DNA of 64,000 bases from Hyphomicrobiales bacterium (GTDB lineage Bacteria; Pseudomonadota; Alphaproteobacteria; Rhizobiales; Rhizobiaceae), in NCBI GenBank assembly GCA_900472925.1, contig UCJU01000004.1:1-64000 (forward strand). The letters are read 5' to 3'. A program made the position numbers and the translations under genes. This document shows, one piece after another, positions 1-8,605 of this stretch. The notes under the pieces were generated by a model that saw nothing but the letters and a program-made list of their open reading frames with translations, did not search any database and was not told the origin of the DNA. Numbering within the stretch: the stretch's first letter is position 1; every line of letters starts with the position of its first letter.

Positions 1-827
1 GGTAGGGGCGATGCAAGCGGTGCTGCCTCGACTGTTTGCCAGCAGAATAGCGTCTGCGCAGGGCATGGGTCGTGTCTACGACTCTGTCATGCGACGGCTC
101 CATGCTTAGGCCTATCTGGAACGAAATACATTGGCTTTCTCTGGTGGTAGAAACCGGTGAGGCAAATTACCTATAGGATTTAGTTTATCCATCGAAAATG
201 TGGCCATCGGCAAACACCATGCCGAAAGCTCAACCGAATGCGCGAGCCACCAAGATAAATAAGGGGCAAGGCAAGCCGCCGCGTGACAATTCCGCATCAC
301 TGGGCTTTGTGAAAAGGCGATTTCAATCGCCAGTGGTATGATGTCCGCATATCGTCGGGGATATTGCCGTAACGAAATCTTATTCCTCCATATTGAATCA
401 TGAGCTGACTGAGGACGGGCCTCCTTTGGTCATCGTTATCAGCGCACAGTATTCGCTAACCCCTCATGTCTGAGCGCGCTGATGCGCCAAAATCTGGCTA
501 GCGGTGCATCTTTCTCTCTAATCACAAACTGACATGGTGGTCTGCTAGCAGGTTGTGGCTGGAAGAGTGTTGCTATGCTTGTCTGGACAGCGGCGTAACG
601 CCAGTATTGCTGATAAATCTCTGAATTCCTTTAGAAAATCGAGCAGTGGAAGACCTTGCGGAACTGCGTGAAGGAATGGGATCCTACAGTGATGTATTGT
701 AGAGATACCTAATTCATAGTATCTAATTTCACAAAATACTTGTATCATCCTATCACCTGGCTTAAGTCATCATCTGACTTGAGGCGATAGCGTCCTTGCC
801 TTGATCTGTCACATACGGGAGGTCCGA
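1..827. other. Non-coding region upstream of the sugar ABC operon
   Basis: I see no convincing gene here. The short open frames on either strand lack a ribosome-binding site and resemble no family I know. The last ~150 bases are AT-rich and probably hold the promoter of the ABC operon that starts at 828. A small inverted repeat, ATAC-TT-GTAT at 736-745, lies about 85 bases upstream of the first gene and could be a regulator half-site pair, but this is weak. The far left may contain decayed coding sequence that I cannot identify. Confidence 0.5.
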
Positions 828-2126
828 ATGCCTAGAACGTCGTTGAAGTCTTTGCTCGTTGGCTGCGCAGTTTTGTGTGGCGCTCACGGTGTGCAGGCCC
901 AATCCATCAGCGTCTGGTCGAGACAAACGGATGAATCGATCAGCGTCTTGAAGGCGCTGACGGATGCGTTCACGGCTGACAGTGGCATCAAGGTTGAGAC
1001 CTTCAATACTGGCATCGATTTCGAGCAACGCCTTGCCCGCGCTGCTGCTGGTCGTACTCTCCCCGATATCGTCTTGAATGATACGACAGCCATGGGCCAG
1101 ATGAACCGGATGGGCATTTTGAAGTCCATCGATCCGTCGAAGATCGCTGGCAGCCAGGATATCTCGACATCGGCATGGGATGGGGCGAAGGCAAGCGATG
1201 GTCAGTTTTATTCGGTACCGATCTCTGCTCAGTCCTTCGCGATGTTTATTCGCAAGGACTGGCGCGAAAAGTTGAATATGCCGGAACCAAAGACCTGGGA
1301 GGATGTGCGCAAGCTGGCAGAGGCATTTACCAAGCAGGACCCGGATGGCAACGGCAAGGCCGATACATTCGGCATGGCTATTCCCGGTTCCACCACGCGC
1401 GGCTATGCAAGCTGGTTCATGAGCAGCTTCATCTGGCAGGCGGGCGGTGATTACGTCAAACAATTGCCGGACGGGTTCGTGCCAACACTCGATACGCCGC
1501 AGGTTGCCGAAGCTCTGACCTATGTGCGTGGCATGATCTGCGATAAGCTGGCTCAGCCTGGCGCCATCAATGCCACGACGGGCGATACGTTGCCGACATT
1601 CCGTTCCGGCCAGACTGGTATCTTTATCTCCGGTCCATATCACATTCCGCAGATCGACGCCGAGCCCGGCAAGGATAAGACGGAGGTCGTCATGTTGCCT
1701 GCAGGTCCCGCAGGTATCGCCTCACTTTCGGAAGGCACCAGTGCCTATCTGCTGAAAAGCGTGAAGGATGAAGACGCCGCCAACAAGTTCCTGGCGTTTC
1801 TGGTTTCACCAAAGGGTCAGGAAATCGCTATGGCCCAGGGCTCGGGACGGACGCCGATCGTTCGTTTGCCCGTGAACACGAAAGTAGACGTCAACGCTGT
1901 TCGTAACGATCCGCGTTGGATGGTCTTCAAGGAAACCTTCGACAAATACGGTCACTATATGCCCGCTGTTCCAAACTGGACGGCAATCCGCAGCGTCACC
2001 GGTGATGGTTTCAACCGTATTCTGGCGCAGTGCGACGCAGACGTTCCCACCGAATTGAAGGCTCTGAACGAACAGGTCAAGATCGAGCTGAGTGGGCAGA
2101 ACGCGCTCTCCCCGTCCCAACAGTAA
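828..2126 (+). CDS. Sugar ABC transporter substrate-binding protein (family 1)
   Basis: This 432-residue periplasmic binding protein of the CUT1 (MalE/UgpB) type captures a sugar or oligosaccharide for the importer encoded directly downstream. A Sec signal peptide is visible (positive N-terminus, hydrophobic core, cleavage after AQA near residue 24). The mature protein has the family-1 pattern of an early ISVWSRQTDE strand, PDIVLND, and the SGP and LVSPKGQE regions. The ATG at 828 was chosen because GGGAGG lies 7-12 bases upstream and the signal peptide begins there; an upstream TTG at 801 would add non-signal residues. The neighbouring uronate enzymes suggest a uronate or pectin oligomer as ligand, which is an inference. 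Confidence 0.88.
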   Translation: MPRTSLKSLLVGCAVLCGAHGVQAQSISVWSRQTDESISVLKALTDAFTADSGIKVETFNTGIDFEQRLARAAAGRTLPDIVLNDTTAMGQMNRMGILKSIDPSKIAGSQDISTSAWDGAKASDGQFYSVPISAQSFAMFIRKDWREKLNMPEPKTWEDVRKLAEAFTKQDPDGNGKADTFGMAIPGSTTRGYASWFMSSFIWQAGGDYVKQLPDGFVPTLDTPQVAEALTYVRGMICDKLAQPGAINATTGDTLPTFRSGQTGIFISGPYHIPQIDAEPGKDKTEVVMLPAGPAGIASLSEGTSAYLLKSVKDEDAANKFLAFLVSPKGQEIAMAQGSGRTPIVRLPVNTKVDVNAVRNDPRWMVFKETFDKYGHYMPAVPNWTAIRSVTGDGFNRILAQCDADVPTELKALNEQVKIELSGQNALSPSQQ

Positions 2127-2190
2127 ACAGCTCCATGTATCGCGGTGACAACTCGCGTTGCATGCAACAAGCACTGTCTTTGAGGTCAAC

Positions 2191-3132
2191 ATGTCCGTTA
2201 CGCCCCAAAACTCCGCTCTCGGTAGCGCCCAGACCACATCTGGCACGGCGCGGCGTCCTGCCAAAAGGCGTCTACTCAGCGTGATGACGCCCTGGCTATT
2301 TCTCGCGCCAGCGCTGATCATCTTTACGTGGTTCAAGTTTTATCCGATGGTCTCGGGGTTCTCCATGTCGTTTTACGATGTGCAGTTCTACTCCGAGAGC
2401 AAATGGGTCGGTCTGGCTAACTTCTACCGTGCCTTCAGCGATCTTGCTCTTCGTAGCGCCGTCGTTCACACCACAATCTACGTTATCGTAGGAACGCTTT
2501 CAGCCTGTGTGGTTGCCTTCTTCATGGCGTTGACGCTGGAAGGTCCGGCGCGCCACCTTGGTATCATTCGCACCGCGGTCTTCCTGCCAGCGATCACAAG
2601 CGTTGCCATCATCGCGGAAATCTGGCGCATTCTGTTCAACTCCGCTGATTACGGACTCATCAATTCCATTCTCGGCTTTATCGGGATAGAGCCGCAGGGC
2701 TTCCTGTCGGATCCGAACCAGGCTCTCTGGGTGCTGATCCTGATGAGCGCCTGGAAGAGCGCGCCTTATGACATGGTCATTTTCGTCGCAGGTCTGGTTG
2801 GCGTGAACCGGGAGCTTTATGACGCCGCAAGCGTCGATGGCGCCAGCGCCTGGCGCAAGCTTTGGCATGTGACCTTGCCGGGCATTATTCCCTCGATTTC
2901 GGTTGTGCTGATGCTGTCTTTCATCCGTGGCTTCCGCGTTTTCGCCGAGGTCTATGCGACCACTGGCGGCGGTCCGGCGGGTTCGACGTCAACCATCATG
3001 ACGCATATTTACAAAGTCGGGTTCGAGGACCTGAATTATGGCTACGCTTCTGCCGTCTCGTTCATGCTGCTGCTGTTTACTGTCGCGCTGACGGTGCTGC
3101 ACATGAAGGTCAAATCCAAGCTTACATCGTAA
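2191..3132 (+). CDS. Sugar ABC transporter permease (MalF/UgpA type)
   Basis: Inner-membrane permease of 313 residues with about six transmembrane segments. The binding-protein-dependent transport signature (EAA loop) reads LYDAASVDGASAWRKLWHVTLPG near residues 210-230 and contacts the ATPase. The ATG at 2191 is preceded by TGAGGTC; an in-frame TTG at 2158 is less likely. It pairs with the next gene to form the membrane channel of a CUT1 importer. The N-terminal ~35 residues are hydrophilic, as is usual for MalF-like subunits without the long periplasmic loop. Confidence 0.88.
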   Translation: MSVTPQNSALGSAQTTSGTARRPAKRRLLSVMTPWLFLAPALIIFTWFKFYPMVSGFSMSFYDVQFYSESKWVGLANFYRAFSDLALRSAVVHTTIYVIVGTLSACVVAFFMALTLEGPARHLGIIRTAVFLPAITSVAIIAEIWRILFNSADYGLINSILGFIGIEPQGFLSDPNQALWVLILMSAWKSAPYDMVIFVAGLVGVNRELYDAASVDGASAWRKLWHVTLPGIIPSISVVLMLSFIRGFRVFAEVYATTGGGPAGSTSTIMTHIYKVGFEDLNYGYASAVSFMLLLFTVALTVLHMKVKSKLTS

Positions 3133-3142
3133 GAGGCGTCCG

Positions 3143-3982
3143 ATGAAAACTTCTCCTCTGCTCAACCTCGCCCGGTACGGCCTCTATGCCATCCTCATCG
3201 TCATTTTTGTCGGGCCCTTCTGGGGTGCGCTGGTTACCGCTTTCAGCGGCGTCAGCCTGAAGCCGGGTCAGTTGACCCTTATCCCGCAAAACCCGACCCT
3301 CGAGAACTTCCGCATCGCGCTGTTCGACATGAAGGTCTGGCGCTACTTGATGAACTCTGTCATCGTTGTGATTGTCGGTACGGGCCTGCAGGTTACGGTC
3401 AGCGCGCTGGCTGCCTACGCACTCGCACGCAAGAAATTTCGCGGTGCTGCCGTCGTCAGCCTGCTTATCTTGTGCACCCTGATGCTGCCGGAAGAGGTCA
3501 TAGCCATTCCGCTGTATCTGGTGATGCAGAAAGAAATACCGATCCTCAATGTGTCGATCTACAACACTTATCTGGCCATGATCCTGCCGGTGGTCGGCTG
3601 GGCGTTCTCGATCTTCATGTTGACCGAGTTCATGCGTGCCATCCCGATGGAACTGGAAGAGGCGGCACGCATCGATGGTGCCAGCGAATGGCAAATCTTC
3701 TACCGCGTCATTCTTCCGCTGGTGCGTCCGGCACTGGGAACCGTGCTGATCTTCGGCTTCATCATGATCTGGGATCAGTATCTGTTGCCACTCATCGTGG
3801 TGAACGACAAGGATTTGATGACGCTACCAGTGGCACTGGGTTCGCTTCGAGTGGATGACACGATAACGCCAAACATTCTGGTGGCGGCAACGCTCATCGC
3901 CATGGCCCCAAGCGTCATCGTTTATCTCCTGCTTCAGCGACAATTCAATCGCGGCATCATGGCCGGCGCAGTCAAAGGTTGA
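3143..3982 (+). CDS. Sugar ABC transporter permease (MalG/UgpE type)
   Basis: Second permease of the importer, 279 residues, about six membrane helices. Its EAA motif, MELEEAARIDGASEWQIFYRVILPL, lies near residues 170-195. The gene follows the first permease after 10 bases, with AAGAGG before the ATG, consistent with translation from one polycistronic mRNA. The C-terminal sequence QRQFNRGIMAGAVKG is the typical end of MalG/UgpE subunits, so the protein appears complete. Confidence 0.9.
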   Translation: MKTSPLLNLARYGLYAILIVIFVGPFWGALVTAFSGVSLKPGQLTLIPQNPTLENFRIALFDMKVWRYLMNSVIVVIVGTGLQVTVSALAAYALARKKFRGAAVVSLLILCTLMLPEEVIAIPLYLVMQKEIPILNVSIYNTYLAMILPVVGWAFSIFMLTEFMRAIPMELEEAARIDGASEWQIFYRVILPLVRPALGTVLIFGFIMIWDQYLLPLIVVNDKDLMTLPVALGSLRVDDTITPNILVAATLIAMAPSVIVYLLLQRQFNRGIMAGAVKG

Positions 3983-4021
3983 CAGCGCCACGTCCGCCGG
4001 AACAATTTTAAGAGGAATGAA

Positions 4022-5107
4022 ATGGGTGCAGTTTCCCTACGGGGCGTTTCCAAGTCGTTTGGTGTCGTTGATGTCATCAAGGATGTGTCGATCGACATTG
4101 CCGAGGGCGAGTTTTGCGTGCTGATCGGACCCAGTGGTTCTGGAAAATCGACGTTGTTGCGCATCATCGCCGGGCTCGAGACGGCGAGTAACGGTGAGAT
4201 CCATATCGGTGGGCGCGATGTAACCGACCTTGAACCGAAGCAACGCGACATTGCCATGGTGTTCCAGAGTTACGCGCTCTATCCGCAAATGACCGTGCGC
4301 GAAAATATGAGCTTTGCCTTGCGCCTTGCGCGACGGCCCAAAGACGAGATCAATCAGAAGATCGATCAGGTGTCGCAGGTCCTTGGGCTGGAAAAGCTTC
4401 TGGACCGTTTGCCGAAGGAACTTTCGGGCGGTCAACGCCAGCGTGTGGCCATGGGCCGTGCCATTGTGCGCAACCCTGCCGTCTTTCTTTTCGATGAGCC
4501 GCTTTCGAACCTGGACGCCAAGCTGCGCGGACAGGTCCGCGGTGAAATCCGCGATCTGCATCATCGCTTGAACACGACGTCGGTCTACGTCACGCATGAT
4601 CAGGTCGAAGCCATGACGATGGGGCAGAAGGTCGTCGTCCTGCGCGATGGCCGGGTCGAACAGGCCGGAACACCCTTGGAGCTGTACGATTTGCCAGACA
4701 GCATATTCGTGGCTAGTTTCATCGGCTCGCCAGCCATCAATATGATGAATGCGACGATCGGCGCTGATGGGCAAAGTCTCGCCCTGCGCGATAGCCAAAG
4801 CCGGTTGCCAGTGCCGGGTAATTACAGTGGCTTTGCCGGTCGCGAAGTGGTGGTCGGCATCCGACCTGAATATCTGGAAGTCGTGCCACACGATACTGCT
4901 GACGCGCTGCCCGCAACCGTCCGTGCGGTGGAGACGACGGGTTCGGATACGACAGTCATATGCGATAGCCCTGTGGGGCAAATCCTTGTGTCGTCCAAAA
5001 GCCGTAGTCCGCTGCATATGGGGGAGAACGTGGCATTGCGCGTTGCCGACGGCAAGGCACTGCTGTTCGACAAGCAGACCGAACGTCGCCTGACACCGTC
5101 GGCCTAA
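4022..5107 (+). CDS. Sugar ABC transporter ATP-binding protein (UgpC/MalK type)
   Basis: Cytoplasmic ATPase of 361 residues that powers the importer. Walker A GPSGSGKST is near residues 37-45, the Q-loop is in VFQSYALYPQ, the ABC signature LSGGQRQRVAMGRA lies near 135-148, Walker B is FLFDEPLSNLDA, and the switch His is in VYVTHDQVEAMTM. A C-terminal ~110-residue TOBE/OB regulatory domain follows (PEYLEVVPHD onward), as in MalK and UgpC, and can respond to regulators or substrate state. AGAGGAAT precedes the ATG. Length is normal for the family. Confidence 0.92.
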   Translation: MGAVSLRGVSKSFGVVDVIKDVSIDIAEGEFCVLIGPSGSGKSTLLRIIAGLETASNGEIHIGGRDVTDLEPKQRDIAMVFQSYALYPQMTVRENMSFALRLARRPKDEINQKIDQVSQVLGLEKLLDRLPKELSGGQRQRVAMGRAIVRNPAVFLFDEPLSNLDAKLRGQVRGEIRDLHHRLNTTSVYVTHDQVEAMTMGQKVVVLRDGRVEQAGTPLELYDLPDSIFVASFIGSPAINMMNATIGADGQSLALRDSQSRLPVPGNYSGFAGREVVVGIRPEYLEVVPHDTADALPATVRAVETTGSDTTVICDSPVGQILVSSKSRSPLHMGENVALRVADGKALLFDKQTERRLTPSA

Positions 5108-5131
5108 ACTGGCAGCGCAGATTGGGAAAGC

Positions 5132-6025
5132 ATGACACAATATCACCCGCCACACTTTACCGCTGAAAGAATTGCCCGGACAGGCTGCACCGTTGGTGAA
5201 ACGCCGGTCTGGGAACCGGAACATGGGCGTGTGACATGGGTCGATTCTCCCGGTGCCACACTGTACCGGGTGACGTACCCCGGTGGCGTTGTCGAGCGGT
5301 TTGACCTGGCGCTGCGGGTTGGTGCGTTGGCTATCCATGCAGACGGCGGCTTCGTCGCTTCGACAGAGCGGGGATTTGCCAGACTGTCTATCGTTGACGG
5401 CGCGGTAGAACTCGAATTTGGCGCGGGACCTGATCTCATATCAGGCTGGCGGATGAATGACGGCGCCTGCGACCGGCAGGGCCGCTTCTGGTCCGGTTCC
5501 ATGGCCCCTGATACGTCGGCACCGGGAGCCTTCGGCACGCTATTCAGCATAGAAGCCGGTGGTAAGGTTGTGGAACGGGGCGGGCGCTTCAGAACACAAA
5601 ACGGCCTTGCCTGGAGCCCGGATGGTACATCCATGTATGTATCAGATTCAAACCCGATGAACCCCTATGTGCTCATTCATGACTACAGTCCCGCCACAGG
5701 CGACTTTAGCAATGGTCGATTGTTTGCAGACAGGGTTACGCTTGGAGGCCGCCCGGATGGTGCGGCAATGGACGTGGATGGTTGCTACTGGATCGCAGCG
5801 AGCGACAGCGGCCGCGTTTTGCGTCTCACGCCCGATGGTAAGATAGATGCGGAAATTCGCATCGATGTTCCGAACCCTACGAATATCTGTTTTATCGGCA
5901 GCGATCTGAAGACCGCCTTCGTCACCACGCTTCGGGCTGGGGGGAGCGGTCCGGGTGGTGACGTCTACGTCGTGGATCTGCCTTATCAGGGGCTGGCCGA
6001 GCCGCGCTATAATTCAGGCCGATAA
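5132..6025 (+). CDS. SMP-30/gluconolactonase/LRE family protein
   Basis: A 297-residue six-bladed beta-propeller of the SMP-30 family, which hydrolyses sugar-acid lactones using a divalent metal. Diagnostic motifs are GETPVWEPEHGRVTWVD (metal-binding Glu near residue 18), RMNDGACDRQGRFWSGSM, NGLAWSPDGTSMYVSDS and GRPDGAAMDVDGCYW with a conserved Asp. No signal peptide is seen, so it acts in the cytoplasm. In this operon it may open a lactone formed from a uronic or aldaric acid before the dehydratase step; the substrate is an inference from neighbours. Confidence 0.85.
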   Translation: MTQYHPPHFTAERIARTGCTVGETPVWEPEHGRVTWVDSPGATLYRVTYPGGVVERFDLALRVGALAIHADGGFVASTERGFARLSIVDGAVELEFGAGPDLISGWRMNDGACDRQGRFWSGSMAPDTSAPGAFGTLFSIEAGGKVVERGGRFRTQNGLAWSPDGTSMYVSDSNPMNPYVLIHDYSPATGDFSNGRLFADRVTLGGRPDGAAMDVDGCYWIAASDSGRVLRLTPDGKIDAEIRIDVPNPTNICFIGSDLKTAFVTTLRAGGSGPGGDVYVVDLPYQGLAEPRYNSGR

Positions 6026-6060
6026 CGGCCTCGTCAAGAATGACAATTGGAGAAACGCAC

Positions 6061-7032
6061 ATGTATCTCGGAACGCAAATTCCCGCTCGCCATGACGACG
6101 ACTACCGCGTGATAAAGCAGCTCGGTGTCAACAATATCTCGGCGACGCCGCCGGGAGACTGGCGAACCTGGGATCGCCCCACACTTGAAGCCTTCCGTGA
6201 GAAAATCGAGAGTTTCGGTCTTGTCCTCGACATGACGCAGCTGCCGATGCCATCGACACGGGTCGATCGTGATGTGCCATGCAAGGATATCATGCTGGCC
6301 GGTCCGGATCGCGACCGTCAGATCGATGGCATCTGCCGTCTGATCGAGAATTGCGCGGCTGCGGGTATTCCATCAGTGCGCTACAATTTCAACTATATCG
6401 GCATTCCACGCACGCCGATGGAGCCGGGCCGTGGCGGTTACATGGCAGAGGCCTTCCGCCTGGAACTGGCCAACCCTGACGAACCGACCCCTGAAGGCAT
6501 CGGCTCCATTGACGAGGACACGATATGGGAGCGTGTGGACTATTTTCTTGCGCGTGTGGTTCCCGTGGCTGAATCCGTCAATATCCGCCTTGCCTGCCAT
6601 CCGCACGATCCGGCGACACCGCCCGGCTATATGGGTGTGACACGTGTTCTGGGAACCGTGGAGGGAATGAAACGCTTTGTGCAAATGCATGAGAGCCCGG
6701 TTCATGGCCTGAATTTCTGCATCGGAACGCTCGGCGAAATGGTCGAGGACGTCTCGGAGGTGCCTGCCATCACGCGTTGGTTCGGCGAGCGCGGCAAGAT
6801 CATGAATATCCATTTCCGCAACATCGTCGGCAAACGCTACTCTTTCCGTGAAAGCTTCCTTGAAGATGGCGACATCGACATGCCAGCAGTCATCGACGCG
6901 CTACGCGACACCGGTTACCAGTACATGGTCATGCCCGATCACGCCCCGACGCTTGCGGGAGAAAACCAGCAGCAGGTCGCTTTCGCCTTCTGCTACGGCT
7001 ATATTGCAGCTCTTCTCCAAACCCGTTGTTGA
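6061..7032 (+). CDS. uxuA: Mannonate dehydratase-like TIM-barrel enzyme
   Basis: A 323-residue xylose-isomerase-like TIM barrel resembling UxuA, which dehydrates D-mannonate to 2-keto-3-deoxygluconate in glucuronate catabolism. Family-like stretches are YNFNYIG, RLACHPHDPATPP (metal-ligand His), NFCIGTLGEM (Cys ligand region), HFRNI (His) and MPDHAPTL. The ATG at 6061 is chosen because GGAG lies 8-11 bases upstream; an in-frame ATG at 6040 has no good ribosome-binding site. It is shorter than the E. coli enzyme (~394) but close to the compact UxuA subgroup. A related altronate or other aldonate substrate cannot be excluded. Confidence 0.78.
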   Translation: MYLGTQIPARHDDDYRVIKQLGVNNISATPPGDWRTWDRPTLEAFREKIESFGLVLDMTQLPMPSTRVDRDVPCKDIMLAGPDRDRQIDGICRLIENCAAAGIPSVRYNFNYIGIPRTPMEPGRGGYMAEAFRLELANPDEPTPEGIGSIDEDTIWERVDYFLARVVPVAESVNIRLACHPHDPATPPGYMGVTRVLGTVEGMKRFVQMHESPVHGLNFCIGTLGEMVEDVSEVPAITRWFGERGKIMNIHFRNIVGKRYSFRESFLEDGDIDMPAVIDALRDTGYQYMVMPDHAPTLAGENQQQVAFAFCYGYIAALLQTRC

Positions 7033-7093
7033 ACCGGATGGCCCGCAAATCGCGGCTGTCTTTCTTGAATTTACAGAAATCAAAAGGTTTCCC

Positions 7094-8437
7094 ATGTCAG
7101 CGTCAGAAGCCATTCGTATTGCGCCCCAGGCCGATGAAATTACCCAAAAGTTGCAAGCCCTCTTCGACAGCCATGACGGTGCACTCCACGTCATTCTGGA
7201 ATCCGGCATTCATCGCTGTGGAGGTTTGCATCTGCGCTCCGACCTGACGATTGAGATCGCTGATGGTGCGGAGCTTCATTTCATTCCTGATTACGATGCC
7301 TACGCGCATACCACGGTGGCCATCGTCGCGGAGGAAAGCGACCGGGCCATGATGACGGCGGTGGGTGCCGCAAATATCGCGCTGATAGGGAACGGGCGAA
7401 TTTTCTGCGCAGGTTCAACGAAATACACGCAGGGTGATCACGGTGATATGGGCACTCTGACGGCGTCACGGCACCGCCCGCGTATTCTTGTTCTCGACGA
7501 TTGCCGCGACATCCGCATCGAGGGTCTGCACATCCATGATTCACCCATGTGGACAATGCATTTCGCGGGTTGTGAGAATATCGAGGTCAAGGGCGTCGAG
7601 GTCGATAATGATCGTCGGATGCCAAACACAGATGGTATCGTGATTGACGGTTGTCGTAACGTTCATATCTCCGATAGCACGTTCCGCACCGCCGACGACG
7701 GCATCGTGCTCAAGACGACGCGCCGCGAAGATGGGTCGTTGACCGGACCGTGCGAAAACGTGACAGTTCGAAACTGCGTCGTTGAAAGCCGTTCCTGCGC
7801 ACTCAAACTGGGAACGGAAAGCTTTTCGCCCTTCCGCAATATTTCGTTTGAAGATGTCCGCATCGAAAAGTCCAACCGTGGTCTGGGCATTTTCTCGCGC
7901 GATGGCGGCTTGGTCGAAGGCATTCGCTTCGTCCGCATCTCCGTAGATTGCCACGAGACACCAGCGGGTTTCTGGGGCTCGGGTGAAGCGATCACCATCA
8001 CCGTTCTTGATCGCAGGCCAGAGGAGTTTCCAGCGGGTACCGTCAGCGACGTTTTGATCGAGGATATATCGGGATCGATGGAGGGTGCCATCAACATGGT
8101 GGCCGAGCAGAAGGGCGGGATATCCAATATTACCCTTCGACGGATTTCTCTGGCGCAACAGGCTGGTCCACTGAAAACCGGCCTTTGCTACGACATGCGC
8201 CCAACCATCGACGATCGCTTCGACCGCTTTCCGATAGGCGACAAAAGTGCCGGGCGCGTGAACGCTTGGCGTTTCGGCCCTGACGGCAAGATCATCGGCT
8301 TGATAGAATATCCGCAAGGAATTCCCGGCATTTTTGCAAAGGGCGTTTCGGATCTCGTAACAGAAGATATTCAGATCACGCGACCCGATCCCCTGCCGCA
8401 AAACTGGAATCCGGAGATTGTCGTGATAGAAGACTAG
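7094..8437 (+). CDS. GH28-family (polygalacturonase-fold) protein, apparently cytoplasmic
   Basis: A 447-residue right-handed beta-helix protein of the GH28/pectate-lyase superfamily. Core motifs are PNTDGIVIDGC (NTD motif with a catalytic Asp) and TADDGIVLKT (DD pair), followed by the CALKLGTES and NRGLGIFSRDGG turns. These replace the usual GHG and RIK signatures, so activity may differ from classical endo-polygalacturonases. No signal peptide is present at the ATG at 7094, so it probably acts on an oligosaccharide already imported by the ABC system. An open frame continues upstream inside uxuA, but it reads as out-of-frame uxuA sequence. Confidence 0.8.
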   Translation: MSASEAIRIAPQADEITQKLQALFDSHDGALHVILESGIHRCGGLHLRSDLTIEIADGAELHFIPDYDAYAHTTVAIVAEESDRAMMTAVGAANIALIGNGRIFCAGSTKYTQGDHGDMGTLTASRHRPRILVLDDCRDIRIEGLHIHDSPMWTMHFAGCENIEVKGVEVDNDRRMPNTDGIVIDGCRNVHISDSTFRTADDGIVLKTTRREDGSLTGPCENVTVRNCVVESRSCALKLGTESFSPFRNISFEDVRIEKSNRGLGIFSRDGGLVEGIRFVRISVDCHETPAGFWGSGEAITITVLDRRPEEFPAGTVSDVLIEDISGSMEGAINMVAEQKGGISNITLRRISLAQQAGPLKTGLCYDMRPTIDDRFDRFPIGDKSAGRVNAWRFGPDGKIIGLIEYPQGIPGIFAKGVSDLVTEDIQITRPDPLPQNWNPEIVVIED

Positions 8438-8605
8438 TCTACTGCTTCAGCCTTATCGTCCGTACGATACTGAATCTTCTCGTCCGGCCGGAAGGTACAA
8501 AGTCAATCGTCAAGAACAAGCATCGTGTGATGACGAAAAGGAGTAACGGTGGCCTCGCTCATTTGGCCGCCGTCTTCTGATCGATCCCGCTGGGACCAAC
8601 TGAAC

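Noticed and set aside
736-745. ATAC-TT-GTAT as a defined GntR/LacI operator
   Set aside because: The repeat is too short and its orientation does not match the FadR-type consensus, so it is mentioned only as a weak feature of the region.
762-1643. Open frame of 293 codons on the minus strand upstream of the ABC operon
   Set aside because: It overlaps the binding-protein gene antisense and has no recognisable domain.
4037-5338. Long open frame (433 codons) on the minus strand
   Set aside because: It is antisense to the ABC ATPase gene, whose motifs are certain. The translated sequence has no family resemblance and no ribosome-binding site.
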